Positions 36,289-49,082 are shown, numbered from the stretch's first letter. The stretch: DNA of 64,000 nt from Batkoa obscura (GCA_030770535.1 JASVEC010000007.1:372001-436000); one strand, 5' to 3'. The notes: generated from the sequence alone by a model not told the origin. Translations and numbers: made by a program.

Positions 36289-39200
36289 ATGGAATCACCT
36301 GAAGATAATGAAACAATAGTAGTCCCTAAAGATGATCAAAATAATAAAGTAAATGGACGCAAATCAGAAAGTAGTTCAAAGAAAAGTGTTGTTAATGAAA
36401 GTGTTGTAAACGAAAGTATCAGTCGAAAAACGAGTAACAGTAGTACTTATAAAATAGCAGCTCCAAAGTCGTCCCATTTTTTCCTGGTGAGTTGTTACCA
36501 GCAGTTGTTAGAATCAAAATCAATGAAAAGATTTCCAGACATTAAGGATGATGTGACTCGAGCTTATGGTAATTAAAGCTTACTTGTATTAAATGATAAA
36601 ACTAATAAAAATAGAGTTGGTTAAAGTAGACAATTTTACCAAAGAAAGAGCGTAAATATATTATTTTTATTTAAGAAACTGGCTTATCAAAATTTAGTAT
36701 GAACCCACACAACATTGACTTAATCCTATCCCCGCTGATTCAATGCTGCAATAGTGGCTCTCAAACATTATCTATAATAGCTTTAGATGGTATAAGCAAA
36801 TTGATATCCTATGAATATCTAAGTAATGACTTACTACCAGGAGATAGTGATAAAAAGAAACGTAGCCCGATAGAAAAGGCCGTATTGGCTGTGTGCAGCT
36901 GCTTTGTAGGTGAAACAACGAATGAAAAGATACAAACACAAGTGATAAAGGTATTTTTTTTCCGATATGCAGCTAATTTTATCTTATAAATAAAAAGTGT
37001 TTGATGTCAGCAGTAAGTTCAACCGAGGTCCCTTTACATCAAGAAGCGCTGTTGAATGCTATACGTACTTTATACAATATCTTTTTGTTATCCCATGATA
37101 TCAACAATCAAACAATTGCACAAGGAACTCTGTTACAGATGTCTAGATCTATCTTTTCTAGGATTGATTTTAGTGAGAGAAGTAAAGAGGGTGACACCCT
37201 AAAGAATTTACCTAAGCCACCAAGATCCAATAGTGAGGTGCTAAATGAGCTGACCTACGATGACGATGAAGACGACAATAAAAGAGAGAGCTTAGGTAAC
37301 TGAAACTTAATATTAAGACTACTAAGTGCTCATCGTTTTAGACTATAAACTATCTGAAAGAGAAAAGTTAAGCTTGGAAGCTATTGGGGGGTAAATACTA
37401 TTCATTATTTTTTATAGTAGTTTTTTATATTGAATTATTTAGTAAAGCAGCAGAAGCAGCAGCGAATGCTCAAGTGCAAGGGAATATTGATGATAGTGTC
37501 AGTGATTTAAATGTTCTGGATGCTTTCCTATTGTTCAGAGCTCTATGTAAATTAAGTATTAAGCCTTTTCAATCGGACGGGTAATTATTAGTTCAGCTTA
37601 CATATTAATTCATTACAATTTTAAATAATAGCTCCTCTGATCATAGATGTATGTCCTTAAGATCTAAACTACTATCTTTATATTTAATATTAGTGATATT
37701 ACATGAATATTCTGATGTTTTTCTTAAAGCCACTGTGTTTTTCCTTAATCCAGGGAACTCCGATACCCCTCGAAAAATTCGTGAAGAAATCTTTTTAAAA
37801 GCGGTTAAGCCCTATTTTTGCTTATGTTTAAGTCGTAACTTGGTTTCTGATTTACCCAAAGTCTATGAGTTGACAATGGCTATTTTTGAATTAGTTATTA
37901 CAAAATTAAGGAAACATATGAAGGTAAGAAAGGATTTTAATAAAGTAATAGCGTTTAAATTTAAATTATTAGCGTGAAGTAGAAGTATTACTAAAGGAGA
38001 TTATTGTACCCATCTTAGAAATGAAATCGCACGGAAGTCAACACCAAAAACATATCTTAATATCAATATTTCTACGAAGAGTATGTAGCGATCCCCAAAT
38101 TTTAGTTGAAATTTATTTAAACTATGATTGTGACCAACTATCCTTAAAAAACAACATTTTTGAAAGTATTGTTGGAGCTTTATCAAGACTAACAACGATT
38201 CCAAGGAGTAGTCAAGACTTTGATGAAGCTGGCAGTTTCTTATGGGATGAACCTGAGTCTTATTATATCAATACCCAGAGTGTTAATAAAATGGATCTGA
38301 TCAATTTGCCACCACTTACTTCTGATAGGTTTTCAGGCTATTTCACAGCTCACTCGTTCTTTAATCGAGCACTATTTTCAGACTTTATATTGCAGCATAA
38401 GTCTATGGACTGTTTAGTTAACATTTTAAAATCTTTAGTGCAGTGGTCCAACCGTGGGTTGAACTTATCAGAAGAAGAGATTGAGGGTGGGGGAATAGTA
38501 GCCAACGGAAAATGTAAAAGTCCAGATAGTAACACTTTAAACAATGATGCATTATCTGAATCAGAAACTACTACTCTATCGGGACAAGAAAAAGATATTG
38601 TGAGTACTTTGGATGATCCAAGCCAGTTTGAAAGAATTAAAAATGAAAAACAAATTTTACAAAAATGTGTAGATCTCTTCAATCGTAAACCAAAGAAAGG
38701 AATCGAAAGCTTAGTTTCAAATGGAATCATTGCTTCAAATAATCCAAATGAAATAGCCATTTTTCTTTTACAGAGCAGTGATTTGGATAAAGATATGATC
38801 GGAGAATACCTAGGCGAAGTTGACAATGTGGCCATCATGCATTGCTTTGTTGATCAATTGGATTTCACTGGTTTAGAGTTTGTTGCCGCCTTAAGGAAAT
38901 ATTTAAAAACATTTAGACTACCTGGAGAAGCACAAAAAATCGATAGATTTATGCTAAAATTTTCTGAACGTTATGTGAGTCAAAACCCTGGTGTGTTCCA
39001 TAATGCAGATACTTCTTACGTCTTAGCTTATTCTGTCATCATGCTAAATACCGATTTGCATAACCCTCAAGTTAAGAGAAGGATGAAAAAAGAGGAGTTC
39101 TTAAAGAACAACCGTGGTATTGATGATGGAAAAGACATAGCTGAAAACATTTTGCTTGGTATCTATGACCAAATTTCTAAAAACGAAATCATGCTTAAAG

Positions 39201-42200
39201 ATATTCAACAAGAAGAGGTGGAAACTCAAACTAATTTCAACCCTTTGTCAGCAGCTTCATTAGCCTCTCAGTTTGATATTTTAGGAGCTAAAAAGAAGTT
39301 ACAAAAGTCGTCAAGCACAGCATCTTCGATTAGGATGCAAACCAATGCAGAGGTAACTCAATGATAAACTTGGTTTAATTTTATTAATAGCAAATTTAGA
39401 AATACTTGAAAAAAATGTTAAGTAGAAAAACATATAGAGAAGATATGGGTGGTATGGCTATCTTTTATAGTGCCTCTCACTTTGAGCACGTTAGGCCCAT
39501 GTTCGAAGTGTCATGGATGGCCTTTTTGGCTGCTTTGAGTGCACCTTTAAAGGAAAGTGATGATGAAGAAACAATCAACATGTGTTTGGAAGGGTTCAGC
39601 TATGCAATCCATGTGGCTGGCTTCTTTGATTTGGAATTGGCACGTAGTGCATTAGTTACTACTCTTAGTAACTTTTCGTTCTTAAGTGATATTTCCGAAA
39701 TGAAAAGCAAAAACATAATGGCTGTTAAAGCAATCTTGGATATCGCTGTTATGGACGGGAATTATTTAAAAAAGGCTTGGGGCGATGTACTTCAGGTAGT
39801 AAATCATCTAGTTCGCTTACAGCTTGTTCCTAATTTTTCGGCAACGACAAATGGACGTGATCGATCCTTAGTAGCTCACAGAGACTCTCAATCTAGACCT
39901 TATAGCAATATCGCCTTGCTTGAAGGTAACTCACAAGCAATGCTAATTTCTGTAGACAAAGTATTTGCTTCTACTGTATATCTTAATGGTCCAGCAATTG
40001 TCGATTTCATGAAAGCGCTGTGTGATATTTCGTGGAAGGAATTAAAGTCGATCCCTAACTCATTTGATCCATCCAAAACCAAAACATCGCCTAAAATGTT
40101 TTCGATACAAAAGTTGGTGGAAGTAGCGTATTATAATATGTCTCGTATCAAATTAGAATGGAAAGAGATTTGGGAAGTTTTAGAACCTTTGTTTAACCAA
40201 GTAATTTTTGAGTTTTTAATTTTTATTCCTTGATAATAATCAACTTTAGGTTGGGTCACATAGACACGATGTGGTAGCTTCGTTTGCCATTGATTCTTTA
40301 CGTCAATTATCTATGAAATTCCTTGAAAAGAGAGAGCTTCCTTACTTTCAATTTCAAAAAGTTTTTTTGCAGCCTTTTGTACATATTATTAAAAACAACC
40401 CTTCTCTAAATATCAAAGACATGGTAATTCATAATATTAAGTATGTATATAAACTAAGTTTTTTTTAGGTGCTTCAATGTATTAACCAAATGATTAAGGC
40501 TCATAAACCTAATCTAAATTCTGGATGGATTACTATTTTAAATGTTCTTTCTATGGCCAGTCATGATCGTGCAGGTAATTTTATTAGAATCAGCACGGCT
40601 CCTTGTTAACTATATACTTTTTTAGAGCCTTTAGTAACACAGGCATTTGACATGACTCAAGCTATTCTATTTACTTCATTTGAAGACGTCATATGTCAAC
40701 CGGAGATCTTTGCCAACTACTTGCATTGCCTTACCCAGTTCTCAAAAAATTCTGGATATGAAAACATTGGGTATAATACTTATCAAACTCTTCAAACTTG
40801 TTCATTAAAATTTAATTTAGATTAAGCGCAGTAGAAACGTTCAAAGAATGCTGTGATCGAATGATTGAATATATGGAAAATCAAGATAAATCAAATCTTG
40901 TTTTGTTCAAATGCTCATATAATGAAAGCGTTTTTGCTGAAGTACAGGAAAAGTTCCCACAGCTGAACCATTGGATCCCCATCTTTCATTATCTAATGTG
41001 TATCATTACTGAAGTACTAGATCTAAAAATAAGAACAAGGTACTTTTATTTTAGATATCAAAATAAGTGGCTAATTTTAATAGAGCATTAAATTTATTGT
41101 TTTCATATCTGCATGAGTTTGGAGGTGATTTCCCAGATGGCTTTTGGCACATCATCTTAGATTCCGTCATCTTTCCTATCTTTTCAAATCTCGGTATGGT
41201 GGATCGTAACATAAGTATTAAATTTACAAGCAAAGAAGACTGCTATATTTGGGTTTCTACAACTCTTGCTCAAGCTTTAAAGAAATTTGTTGATCTATTC
41301 ACTGAATACTATGATAAAGTGTTCAAGTTTTTGAATGGGCTACTAGATTTGTTGTCCTTATGTTTGTGTCAAGGTAAGATTATATATTTAGTTATTTCCC
41401 TTAGTTAAAATCAAATAGCGAACCGAGGATTGGTGGAAATTGGTAGTGAATGTTTAATTCTATTGGTGGAAAAGAATGCAGACCGACTGCAAACAGAAGA
41501 CTGGGAACGATTAATTTGTATTGTCTTAAGGTTGTTTCAAGCTTCCAGTAGAGTACCAAAAGATGTAAAAAATTCAGCTTCGCTTACTATAACTGATCGA
41601 TCAAAAACTAGTAATTTACTATTGATGAATTGTATTGTAAAGTCTTATAAAAACTTAGATAACGTTCTTGAAAAGATGCAAATACTTGAGAGTGTTTCAC
41701 CTTTGCCTCTAACCCCTTCAACGCCAACGCAGCAGCTGAATTTATCATTAAATATGATATTGGTAGTTGAAGACGCCTTTTTACAAAACGATATTGTATT
41801 TCAAAAACTACAAACGGATCATATTTTTGCTATCTTAGATATCATTGAACGAAGTTATTTAGAATCAAAAGAACTGAATACTTCTTTTGACCTTAAAGGA
41901 GCGATTGAAAGACAAGGTATTTTATTTAAAAAGTCAAAGACCAAAAACTAATTCTTTTAGCTACCTCTAAACTGGAAAGATTTGCGCTTACCTCACTTTC
42001 TCTGGAGCTTAATTCGCTTGTTTGTTTGGCCAAAGTATTACTAAAGATGTATACATCTGATAAAGAGGCATATATAGCTTATAAAAAGGATATTGAAGAG
42101 AGACTGATACCGTAAGCTTACTTTATTATTTAAAGCATTTATTTTATATGTATAAAAATAGATTATGTAAAGACACTTTTACTCAATTCAATGAGTTAAG

Positions 42201-42502
42201 CGAGTACCCACTAATCCCAGGGTTCAATGAAATCTTTGACTTATGGCATCAAGTTGTGCTAAGAATAGGCAACTTTTTGTGTGTAGCCGATGGACAAGAT
42301 GTAATTTTATTTTTATTTTATTTTTTTCTTTCAATTAACCAAATTTTAGTTTGTTACAATCTTCTCGCCTTCTTCAGCACAAATTTTATTAACTTTAAAG
42401 CATCGCCACCTTACTCATGATATCCAATCTATGCTGTTTAACATTATGCAAAGGGTGGATCAACTCTTTATCCATAGCAAGTTAGACTCTTCAAAAAATT
42501 AA
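36289..42502 (+). CDS. SEC7: Sec7/BIG-type Arf guanine nucleotide exchange factor
   Basis: A 6.2 kb gene with about a dozen short introns. The start gives [12 protein letters not shown] and a Ser/Thr-rich leader. The DCB part follows ([36 protein letters not shown]). An acidic linker and the HUS part come next ([19 protein letters not shown] onward). The Sec7 domain spans about 38660-39190: [12 protein letters not shown], the glutamate finger in [14 protein letters not shown], then [20 protein letters not shown]. The last block has Tyr-Ser, Asp and Met at the four sites that decide brefeldin A response, so the enzyme should be brefeldin-sensitive. HDS repeats fill the rest, ending [16 protein letters not shown]. 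It loads Arf1 with GTP at the trans-Golgi for vesicle budding. It is convergent with TAF5, 285 bp apart. Confidence 0.93.
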
Positions 42503-42787
42503 TCTTTTAATTTATTAAATTTTATACCAAAAACCCTTCTTTTAATGGCTTTTGTTTTTAGTGGTCAATTATAGTTCTATAGTTGCGTCTTATTATATTT
42601 GATAAAGTTAACTTTATATATTTTTAGCATAAAATGTGAAAGCTTAAAAAATGTTATTAACACATAACCTCAAAAGTTTTATTATTCACTATGCTCCTTT
42701 TCTTTGATATCGAATTTTGTATAATGATAATCATTTTTATAAAGTTCAATGCTCCACCATCTACCATTTTTAACACCTTATGTATTG
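42503..42787. terminator. Convergent 3' region, SEC7 / TAF5
   Basis: 285 bp between two stop codons that face each other, so both polyadenylation sites must fall here. It is AT-rich; no distinct AATAAA pair is evident. Confidence 0.35.
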
Positions 42788-45279
42788 TTAGGGATTAAAG
42801 CTCCCTGCCGCCAAAATAAGATTACGAGGGGTGCATTTAAGATGGAGAATACTGGTCCTCTTGGTTTTAAATACTTTAATGGGATGACTTGGCTTACTAG
42901 TAGTATCTGCGATTGCAGGTTGGGAAATTGGAGGCACTGGATTATTGGTAGGTGCTTGTACATCCCAGATTCGAATCTTATAATCATTCCCTCCAGAGAT
43001 AAGGGACTCATCAGAATACGAAAAGGTAAGACTATACGTTGTGCCTAACCCTTGGGGATCCTCAAAGGTATGTGTTAAACGTCCAGTAAGAATGTCCCAA
43101 ACTAATATATGACCATCGGAGCCAGCAGTGGCCAAGAGCTTACCATTGTTGCTTACAGCTATACGATCGATGCTTGAGGTATGACCAGTGAATACGCGTA
43201 CACAGGAACCAGTAGAGATATCCCAAAGTCTGGCTGTTTTATCTGTAGAACCAGTTGCAACGTATCTGCCATTTGGATGGAATTTGACACACTAAAATTT
43301 GTTAACTATTATCATTTTTTGCTACTTATAATATTACATCAACGTCGGATATATGGCCAGCAAAAATACGAAGTGGGGAGGTATGCTCAGTACTCCAAAG
43401 CCTAGCAGTACGATCGTGAGAAGCGGTAACAAAATAAGTACCGTTAGGACTGAAATCGACATCCCAGATTGGATAGTTGTGACCACGATAACATGCAAGG
43501 CATATGAAGGTTAATGTATTCCATAACCTCACTAAACAATTAAAATTTAAGTTTTTGCATAGTATATGAATTACCAGTTCCATCTTCGGAACAAGAAATT
43601 AAATATCTTGAGCAGGGACTAAAGCTTATACCATAAACTGGGCCAGAATGACCAATCAACAGCTTAAATTCGCTGCCACCTTTTTCTCTGTTTATATCCA
43701 AGCTTGATTCTAATCATGAAATAAATTGGTTGTCTAATAATATTTCAATATAAATACCTTCATTAACCATGGTAGCATTAAAAGTTGCTTTTAGGTTGCG
43801 AAGTTTTTCGCCTTTTAAGGACCAAAGTTTAATGTAAGAATCGTGCATAGCAGTTGCCATAAAATGAAGGTTATTTGAAATTGTAATATTATTAGCTCTA
43901 AATAGTTAAAAATCATACACATTTAGTTAAAAAATGAACTACCCTTCGTTAGAATTATGTAAAGTATAAAAGCAAATAGAAGCAGTAACTTTACCACCAT
44001 CTACTATTTTGGCTTGCTTGGTGATATCTTTTATTTCTTGGATTGTTCTTAATACATCCACTCCCTTACTAAAGAAAATATTATTAAAGTTTTAATGGTT
44101 GATTCTTATGATTACGCTGGTGGCAATGGAAACTCATCACGGCTATAGCCGTCATTGAATCTTTTAGTTGATATCTCACGATATTGTTCCAATAAAGATG
44201 GGAAAGGTGAAGCATCAGATTTGCTCTATTAAAAAAATAAGAAAAATCTCAAATAAATAGATAAAAATACCAATTTTCTTTTTTTTAGATTATCTTCATC
44301 CTTTAAAAGTTGTTCTACATCATTCTTGAACTCTTGAGTAGGAGCAGGTAACCCAAGGCTCAATTTCTTACCATTATACGCCCCTAACTGTATATTGGTA
44401 TGTCCTGTTAAGCCAATAATGGGGTCGGCCAATTCTCCATTACCAGGTATAGCAGCGATTGCTTTGAAAACAATTAATTTATAATAAAGAAATATTGCTA
44501 TTTACTGATAATGCTTAGGTAATCGTTAATCAATCTCAAAATAGTGATCATTTCATTCTCTTGTATATAAGCGATTAAAAGATCAAAGCCAACTTTTGAT
44601 ATTCTTAAACCATATTTGTTTTCCCTATACAACTTTGCTAAAGTGCTTTCTTTAACCTGCTCTGGGGTTTTGATACTGATTAATGTCTTTAAATCATCAG
44701 AGTGGAAGGGTTGGTGCTCCTCGTTATTTTGGTTATAAAAATTGAATGCTATTTTTTAAAAATCATAAAACAAACTAATTTTATAAATTTACCTTTTTCA
44801 TAATAACTTTTTGATACTAAGTCCAAATAGCTATGAATAAATAAAGGATAGAGAAAAGCATTAAGTTCAGGCTAAAAGAATTAGAAAAATTTGCAAAAAT
44901 AGAATTGAGTTACCTTGTATAATTCCAATGATTCTTGAATCCAACATCTTAATCCTTTATAATTCGAAAAGTAAGCATCAGGGTCAAACTTTAATCCATT
45001 ATTAGCATAAAAGTCAGCAACCGAAGAACCACTTCCGTTGATTTTAGGCCTACCGCTTTCTATCCCACTCTCCTCTCTGAATGTTTGTAATGTTGAGTTA
45101 TACCCCCTGGCTCTAAGAAACTCAAAGATGATCTTTTCTAAACTTTGCGCTTGTGTCAAAGGCTGCGCCTGAACCTGAATTTTACCATTTGTTTCACCAC
45201 CTAGATTTGTGCTATCCGGTTTATTATTTTCTCTGCTTGAGGCGTTATTAACCATATTTGTTTGGTTATTCGGCTCCAT
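42788..45279 (-). CDS. TAF5: TFIID subunit TAF5 (LisH and WD40)
   Basis: A minus-strand gene with about eight introns. The N-terminus (MEPNNQTNMVNN) is Gln/Asn-rich and leads into a LisH motif, IIFEFLRARGYNSTLQTFRE. The TAF5 NTD2 domain follows with WIQESLELYK and later exons around 44480-44860. The C-terminal half is a WD40 propeller: YRGHNYPIWDVDFSPNGTYF, ASHDRTARLWSTEHTSPLRI, then DKTARLWDISTG, TAGSDGHILVWDILTGRL and ISGGNDYKIRIWDV. The end ILHLKCTPRNLILAAGSFNP matches the animal TAF5 end '(R)RNLVLAAGAY'. TAF5 forms the scaffold of TFIID (and SAGA in yeasts) and acts in promoter recognition by RNA polymerase II. The start is the ATG at 45279; upstream lies about 1.3 kb without genes. Confidence 0.92.
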
Positions 45280-46568
45280 CTTTAAAAAATATTTTAAAAA
45301 ACTTCAACTAGTAAAAGTGCTTGGACCTACATAAGTAAATAAATGGGCGCTAATTGGCTGCTTTTTAATTGGGAAAAGATTTAACTACTTGACTCAATAC
45401 TACTATATAGTAGATTTTAAAATAACAGTATATAATACTATCACTTATAAAACACTGTTTTTAATAAATAGAAAGATAAAGGAATTGATTATAAAGTAGT
45501 TTTAAACATTCTTATAGAGTGTTAATAGGGATTTAGCTTTACTTTGAGACTTTTGAGATAATAGTTTTTCGAAAATATCAATTTATAGTGGCACTTGTAT
45601 TGCATAATAAGGGATGAGAGAATAAAATAATCAATGAGGCAGTTAGAATATATGTAACTAAAGTAATGAATTTTTAAAAATCATCACTGGTAGTGAACGC
45701 ATGGTTAACTCTTTGATTGATATCTTCCATGTTCAAGTAAACAAGTAATCAACATAATCAAAATTATATACTAAGTTGAAAAATTAGCCATAAAAAATTT
45801 ATTAGAAAAGCAAAAAAACAGTCTTTAAACGTGAAAAGCTAAGACATTAAATTATTTACATGTTAAAGGTTAAGATTAAGATCTTATTGGTGTTGTCATT
45901 ATACTAAGACGCAATAGTTTTAGATATACATGACCCTATCTTCATTCTTTTTTGGTATCTTTGTTATTATTGTATTACTTTATAGTTATTTTATATTGAG
46001 AAATATTAATATGGGGATGTATTCTTTTGCTTGAGGATTTTACTAACAATTTTTCTACTCAAATAGTGCTTAAAAAATGAAAAAGTAATGAAACCAAAAA
46101 CATCCCCATATAATAGTTAAAAAATAATAATTCTAGTTAAAAATTGAAGAGTCATTTAGTTACAACAATCAATATTTAAGGCTTAAATATTTTTATAAAT
46201 CTTTCTTACTGTAGCAACTCTATATTCTTAAAATAATTTTGAAGTTCCTAAAAAATAAAGGAGTTATAGAAACCCTGCTATAAAATTTTATGCTATTTCT
46301 TGTATTCTAATTTTAAATTAAATATTTTAATCTTTTATATAAGTTTGAAAAACCACAGCTTGAACTTTTCGTCTAAACAAGTTTGTGTGTCATTATTTTT
46401 AGATTGTGAATTTCCTGCCCAAAAAGCAGCCCACTCCGATTGATTCACTCAAATTAATTTGTACTTTTTAAGGATAAAAATCAACAAGATCAACTTGATA
46501 AAAATAAAAATGCAGCATGCTCAAAACTTATATAACTAAAAAAGAGAAGCTTTATTATTCAACTAAAA
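45280..46568. other. Divergent spacer, TAF5 / GDSL-fold gene
   Basis: AT-rich spacer with one short TIR element at 46010. TATATAA near 46529 is a good TATA box for the secreted protein downstream. Nothing else is recognised. Confidence 0.45.
46010..46110 (+). mobile_element. Short TIR element (MITE-like), copy 12
   Basis: TATGGGGATGTATTCTTTTG at the left and CATCCCCATA at the right. It is the first clear copy after a 19 kb gap. Confidence 0.83.
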
Positions 46569-47586
46569 ATGAAGGGACTATTTTCATCCACCTTATTAAT
46601 AGCTGGTCTATTAGGACTCTTACCAACTGCTTATTGCGTCAAGTATAAAAATATCATAGCATTTGGAGACGGCTTTTCAGATTTTGGGAACTATTTTGAA
46701 AATAATGGTCGTCAAGATCCAGACCCAAAATTTTATTTTAAAGGTAGAACTTCAAATGGACCATTATGGATTGAATATTTAACTAAAGCTTTGGGGAGTC
46801 CAAAGTTGAAGTCATTTGCTTATCATTTAGCTACATGTAATGGAAAAGGTAACTAGCTGTATACAAATAGCTTTTTTTACTAATATCTTTTTAGGAAACT
46901 ACGTTAATAAAGCACCTGGGGCCAACAGCCAAGTAAACGTACTGTTTAAAAAATACTACGAAGAAAATAAGGAAAGGTTGGACAAAGAAAAGAACGATTC
47001 GTTGTTATGCTATACTTTTACTGGGTCAGAATATTTTTTAGATGACATAGGTGCGGAAGAAGTGGTAAAAGAACTGGAGACCCACTTAAAAGAAGCTCTT
47101 AGACTTTATCCAGTTAAGGATGTATTGATTCCTATTAGTACTAATGTCGATTCATTGGAAGTTACTAAGGAATACTCAAGTCTTAAAACTATAACTCCTT
47201 CAATATTCAAATCTGATTTCAAAGAAAGTTGGACCTTTGCTATAGAAAATCTGAAGGACGAGTTTCCTGATATCAATTTTATAGAATATGACTATGATTG
47301 TAAGATAACAATTTATTATTTTAACAACTTATTAATCTCTGATTTAGTGTTTTGGAATCGCTTATCTAGCACTCCAGCTGAAGACGGAAATGGGAAGCTA
47401 TTTATTACGGATAAACCCTGTTTGACTACGGACTCTGATGGACACAAAACCAAATGTGATGACCCAAGTAAGTTTGCCCTCTATGATCCCTTCTATCCTA
47501 CTACCGAAGTACATAAATTGATTGCTAAAGACGTTTTAAAATACCTTAAAGCTGGTACTAATCCATATGCTAATATGTATTATTGA
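46569..47586 (+). CDS. Secreted GDSL/SGNH-fold protein lacking catalytic residues
   Basis: Three exons. The leader MKGLFSSTLLIAGLLGLLPTAYC precedes VKYKNIIAFGDGFSDFGNYF, which is GDSL block I with Gly in place of the nucleophile Ser (normally GDS). Block II is weak (FAYHLATCNG). Block III, normally GxND, reads TGSEYFLDD. Block V, normally DxxHPT, reads YDPFYPTTEVHKLIA: the Asp is kept but the catalytic His is Tyr. Ser, Asn and His are therefore all replaced while the frame and fold-defining spacing stay intact, which points to a secreted pseudoenzyme rather than a dead gene. Introns: about 46853-46895 (GTAACT...TTTAG) and a 48-nt one near 47301-47348 that keeps the frame open if retained. Intact relatives are secreted lipases, esterases and thermolabile hemolysin-like enzymes. 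A carbohydrate- or lipid-binding role is conceivable but unsupported. Confidence 0.75.
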
Positions 47587-48353
47587 ATAAATTGGTTATT
47601 TGCTTAAAATGCTGTATATGAAATTGGTTATTCTAAATTTATAATTGAAACTATGAAGTAATGTTTATTATCATAACATAGACTTCATCTGGTTGTTTCA
47701 TCAAAACCACATTTAAATATTGAATTATAGTGGATCCAAATACTATCAACAATAAGGCTTGTCCTTTCATTATTAATTCAATAGTAGCCCCATTGAGTCT
47801 AAAAATAGCACTCTTAATAAAATAAATCCAACAATTTCGAAAATATACCAATATTAAGTAAAATCCAGCGCTATTAGTTATAGTATAAACATTAATAAAA
47901 TACTATCGCAATTTTTCTGGAATATTCAATATGAGATGGAATTTAAAATTTGGTTATTAGATAATCTAAAAAAGTTAATAGTAAGAGACGTAGCTTCTGG
48001 CATCACCACCTTTAATTTACTTTTGTTTTTGATTCAAATTCAAACATAGGGCCCCTTTGGCACCTTTATAAAAAAATAGACTTTAATATGGGGATGTATT
48101 TTAATGTTTAAGAGTTTTACTAACAAATTTTCCGCTTAAACAGCGCTTAAAAAATGGAAAAAATAATGAAGTCAAAAAAAACACTCCCATATATAACTTT
48201 CTTTAGGTGTTAACTCCTATACTGTTTATTTTAAGTGTTAGATTTATATTTGATAATAGATAGCTATATTAACTAAAATTTTAAGCTCATAATAATAGTG
48301 TAACCTTTTAACTCATTAACTGGTTTTTATTATCTCCGCAAGGAGTTCAAGAC
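47587..48353. other. Convergent spacer with one short TIR element
   Basis: About 770 bp between the 3' ends of the GDSL-fold gene and the trypsin-like gene. A TIR element lies at 48087-48191; the rest shows nothing clear. Confidence 0.5.
48087..48191 (+). mobile_element. Short TIR element (MITE-like), copy 13
   Basis: Left end TATGGGGATGTATTTT, right end ACACTCCCATA; core CCGCTTAAACAGCGCTTAAA. It sits about 160 bp beyond the stop codon of the trypsin-like gene. Confidence 0.82.
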
Positions 48354-49082
48354 TTATAAATATTGTTGAATAAAGCTCTTAAGATATGAAACACGAGCGA
48401 AAACAGAGTAAGATCTGCAGGCATTACCGTATGAAACGGTACCTACTAAAATATTACCATTAGCAACTAATGGACCTCCAGAATCTCCATTACATGGGGT
48501 TTCAACATCAGTAGCACCATGTACACAAACAGACCAACGACCATCGTAACCTCCAAGAGATCTTTGACATTCAGAATCAGCTCTGACAGTAAGCCCTACC
48601 TGTAAGAGAGTACTGGATGATGGACCACCGTTACGGATGTTACCCCATCCATAGTTTACAACAGAAAGTCCTGGAGTAGCAATACCAGTGGTATCAAGTT
48701 GAACGAATTGAGTGTTTTTTGATGGAGTTGCAAGTTTAATAATGGCTACATCATTTGCAAGGGTGTTGTAATTAAAGCCTGGATGAGAGATAATACGAGA
48801 AGCACGAAGAGTTTCACCACCTCCACCACTGAGGTTGGTAATACCTAGACGAACGGTTACTTGACTGGCTGATACACCTTGAACACAGTGGCCAGCGGTA
48901 AGTACAGTAGTTGGGTTTAACATTTGAGCACCACAGAAATGCCTTCCTCCTGATTGAAGAGAAACCATCCATGGAATCAAAGGAGCTGGAGAGCCACCAA
49001 CAATACGATCGTTATCTTGAACAGCAACTTCTTCAGCAAAGAGAGCTTGAGCAAAAAGTGCAATTAAAACTGGGAATTTCAT
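48354..49082 (-). CDS. Secreted trypsin-like serine protease with Thr at the S1 site
   Basis: 242 residues, no intron, with noticeably more G+C than its surroundings. The leader MKFPVLIALFAQALFA is followed by a short propeptide and the activation site DR|IVGG (Arg26). The triad is complete: His65 (LTAGHC), Asp111 (NDVAIIKL), Ser201 (NGDSGGP). The residue at the base of the S1 pocket, six before the Ser, is Thr195 instead of the Asp of trypsin, so cleavage after Lys/Arg is not expected; a chymotrypsin- or collagenase-like preference for other residues is likely. Its active-site cysteine pairs look normal. A TATAAAAA box lies about 56-63 bp before the ATG. Compared with the trypsin at 17390-18328, it differs in introns and specificity, so the two represent separate lineages of the S1 family. 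Confidence 0.93.
   Translation of the reverse strand: MKFPVLIALFAQALFAEEVAVQDNDRIVGGSPAPLIPWMVSLQSGGRHFCGAQMLNPTTVLTAGHCVQGVSASQVTVRLGITNLSGGGGETLRASRIISHPGFNYNTLANDVAIIKLATPSKNTQFVQLDTTGIATPGLSVVNYGWGNIRNGGPSSSTLLQVGLTVRADSECQRSLGGYDGRWSVCVHGATDVETPCNGDSGGPLVANGNILVGTVSYGNACRSYSVFARVSYLKSFIQQYL

Noticed and set aside
38350-38838. 162-codon minus-strand frame inside SEC7
   Set aside because: It is antisense to the start of the Sec7 domain, which is strongly conserved on the plus strand.
47651-47851. 66-codon minus-strand frame after the GDSL-fold gene
   Set aside because: It has some protein-like character (a hydrophobic run and MKQPDEVY), but no recognisable family, leader or flanking exon.
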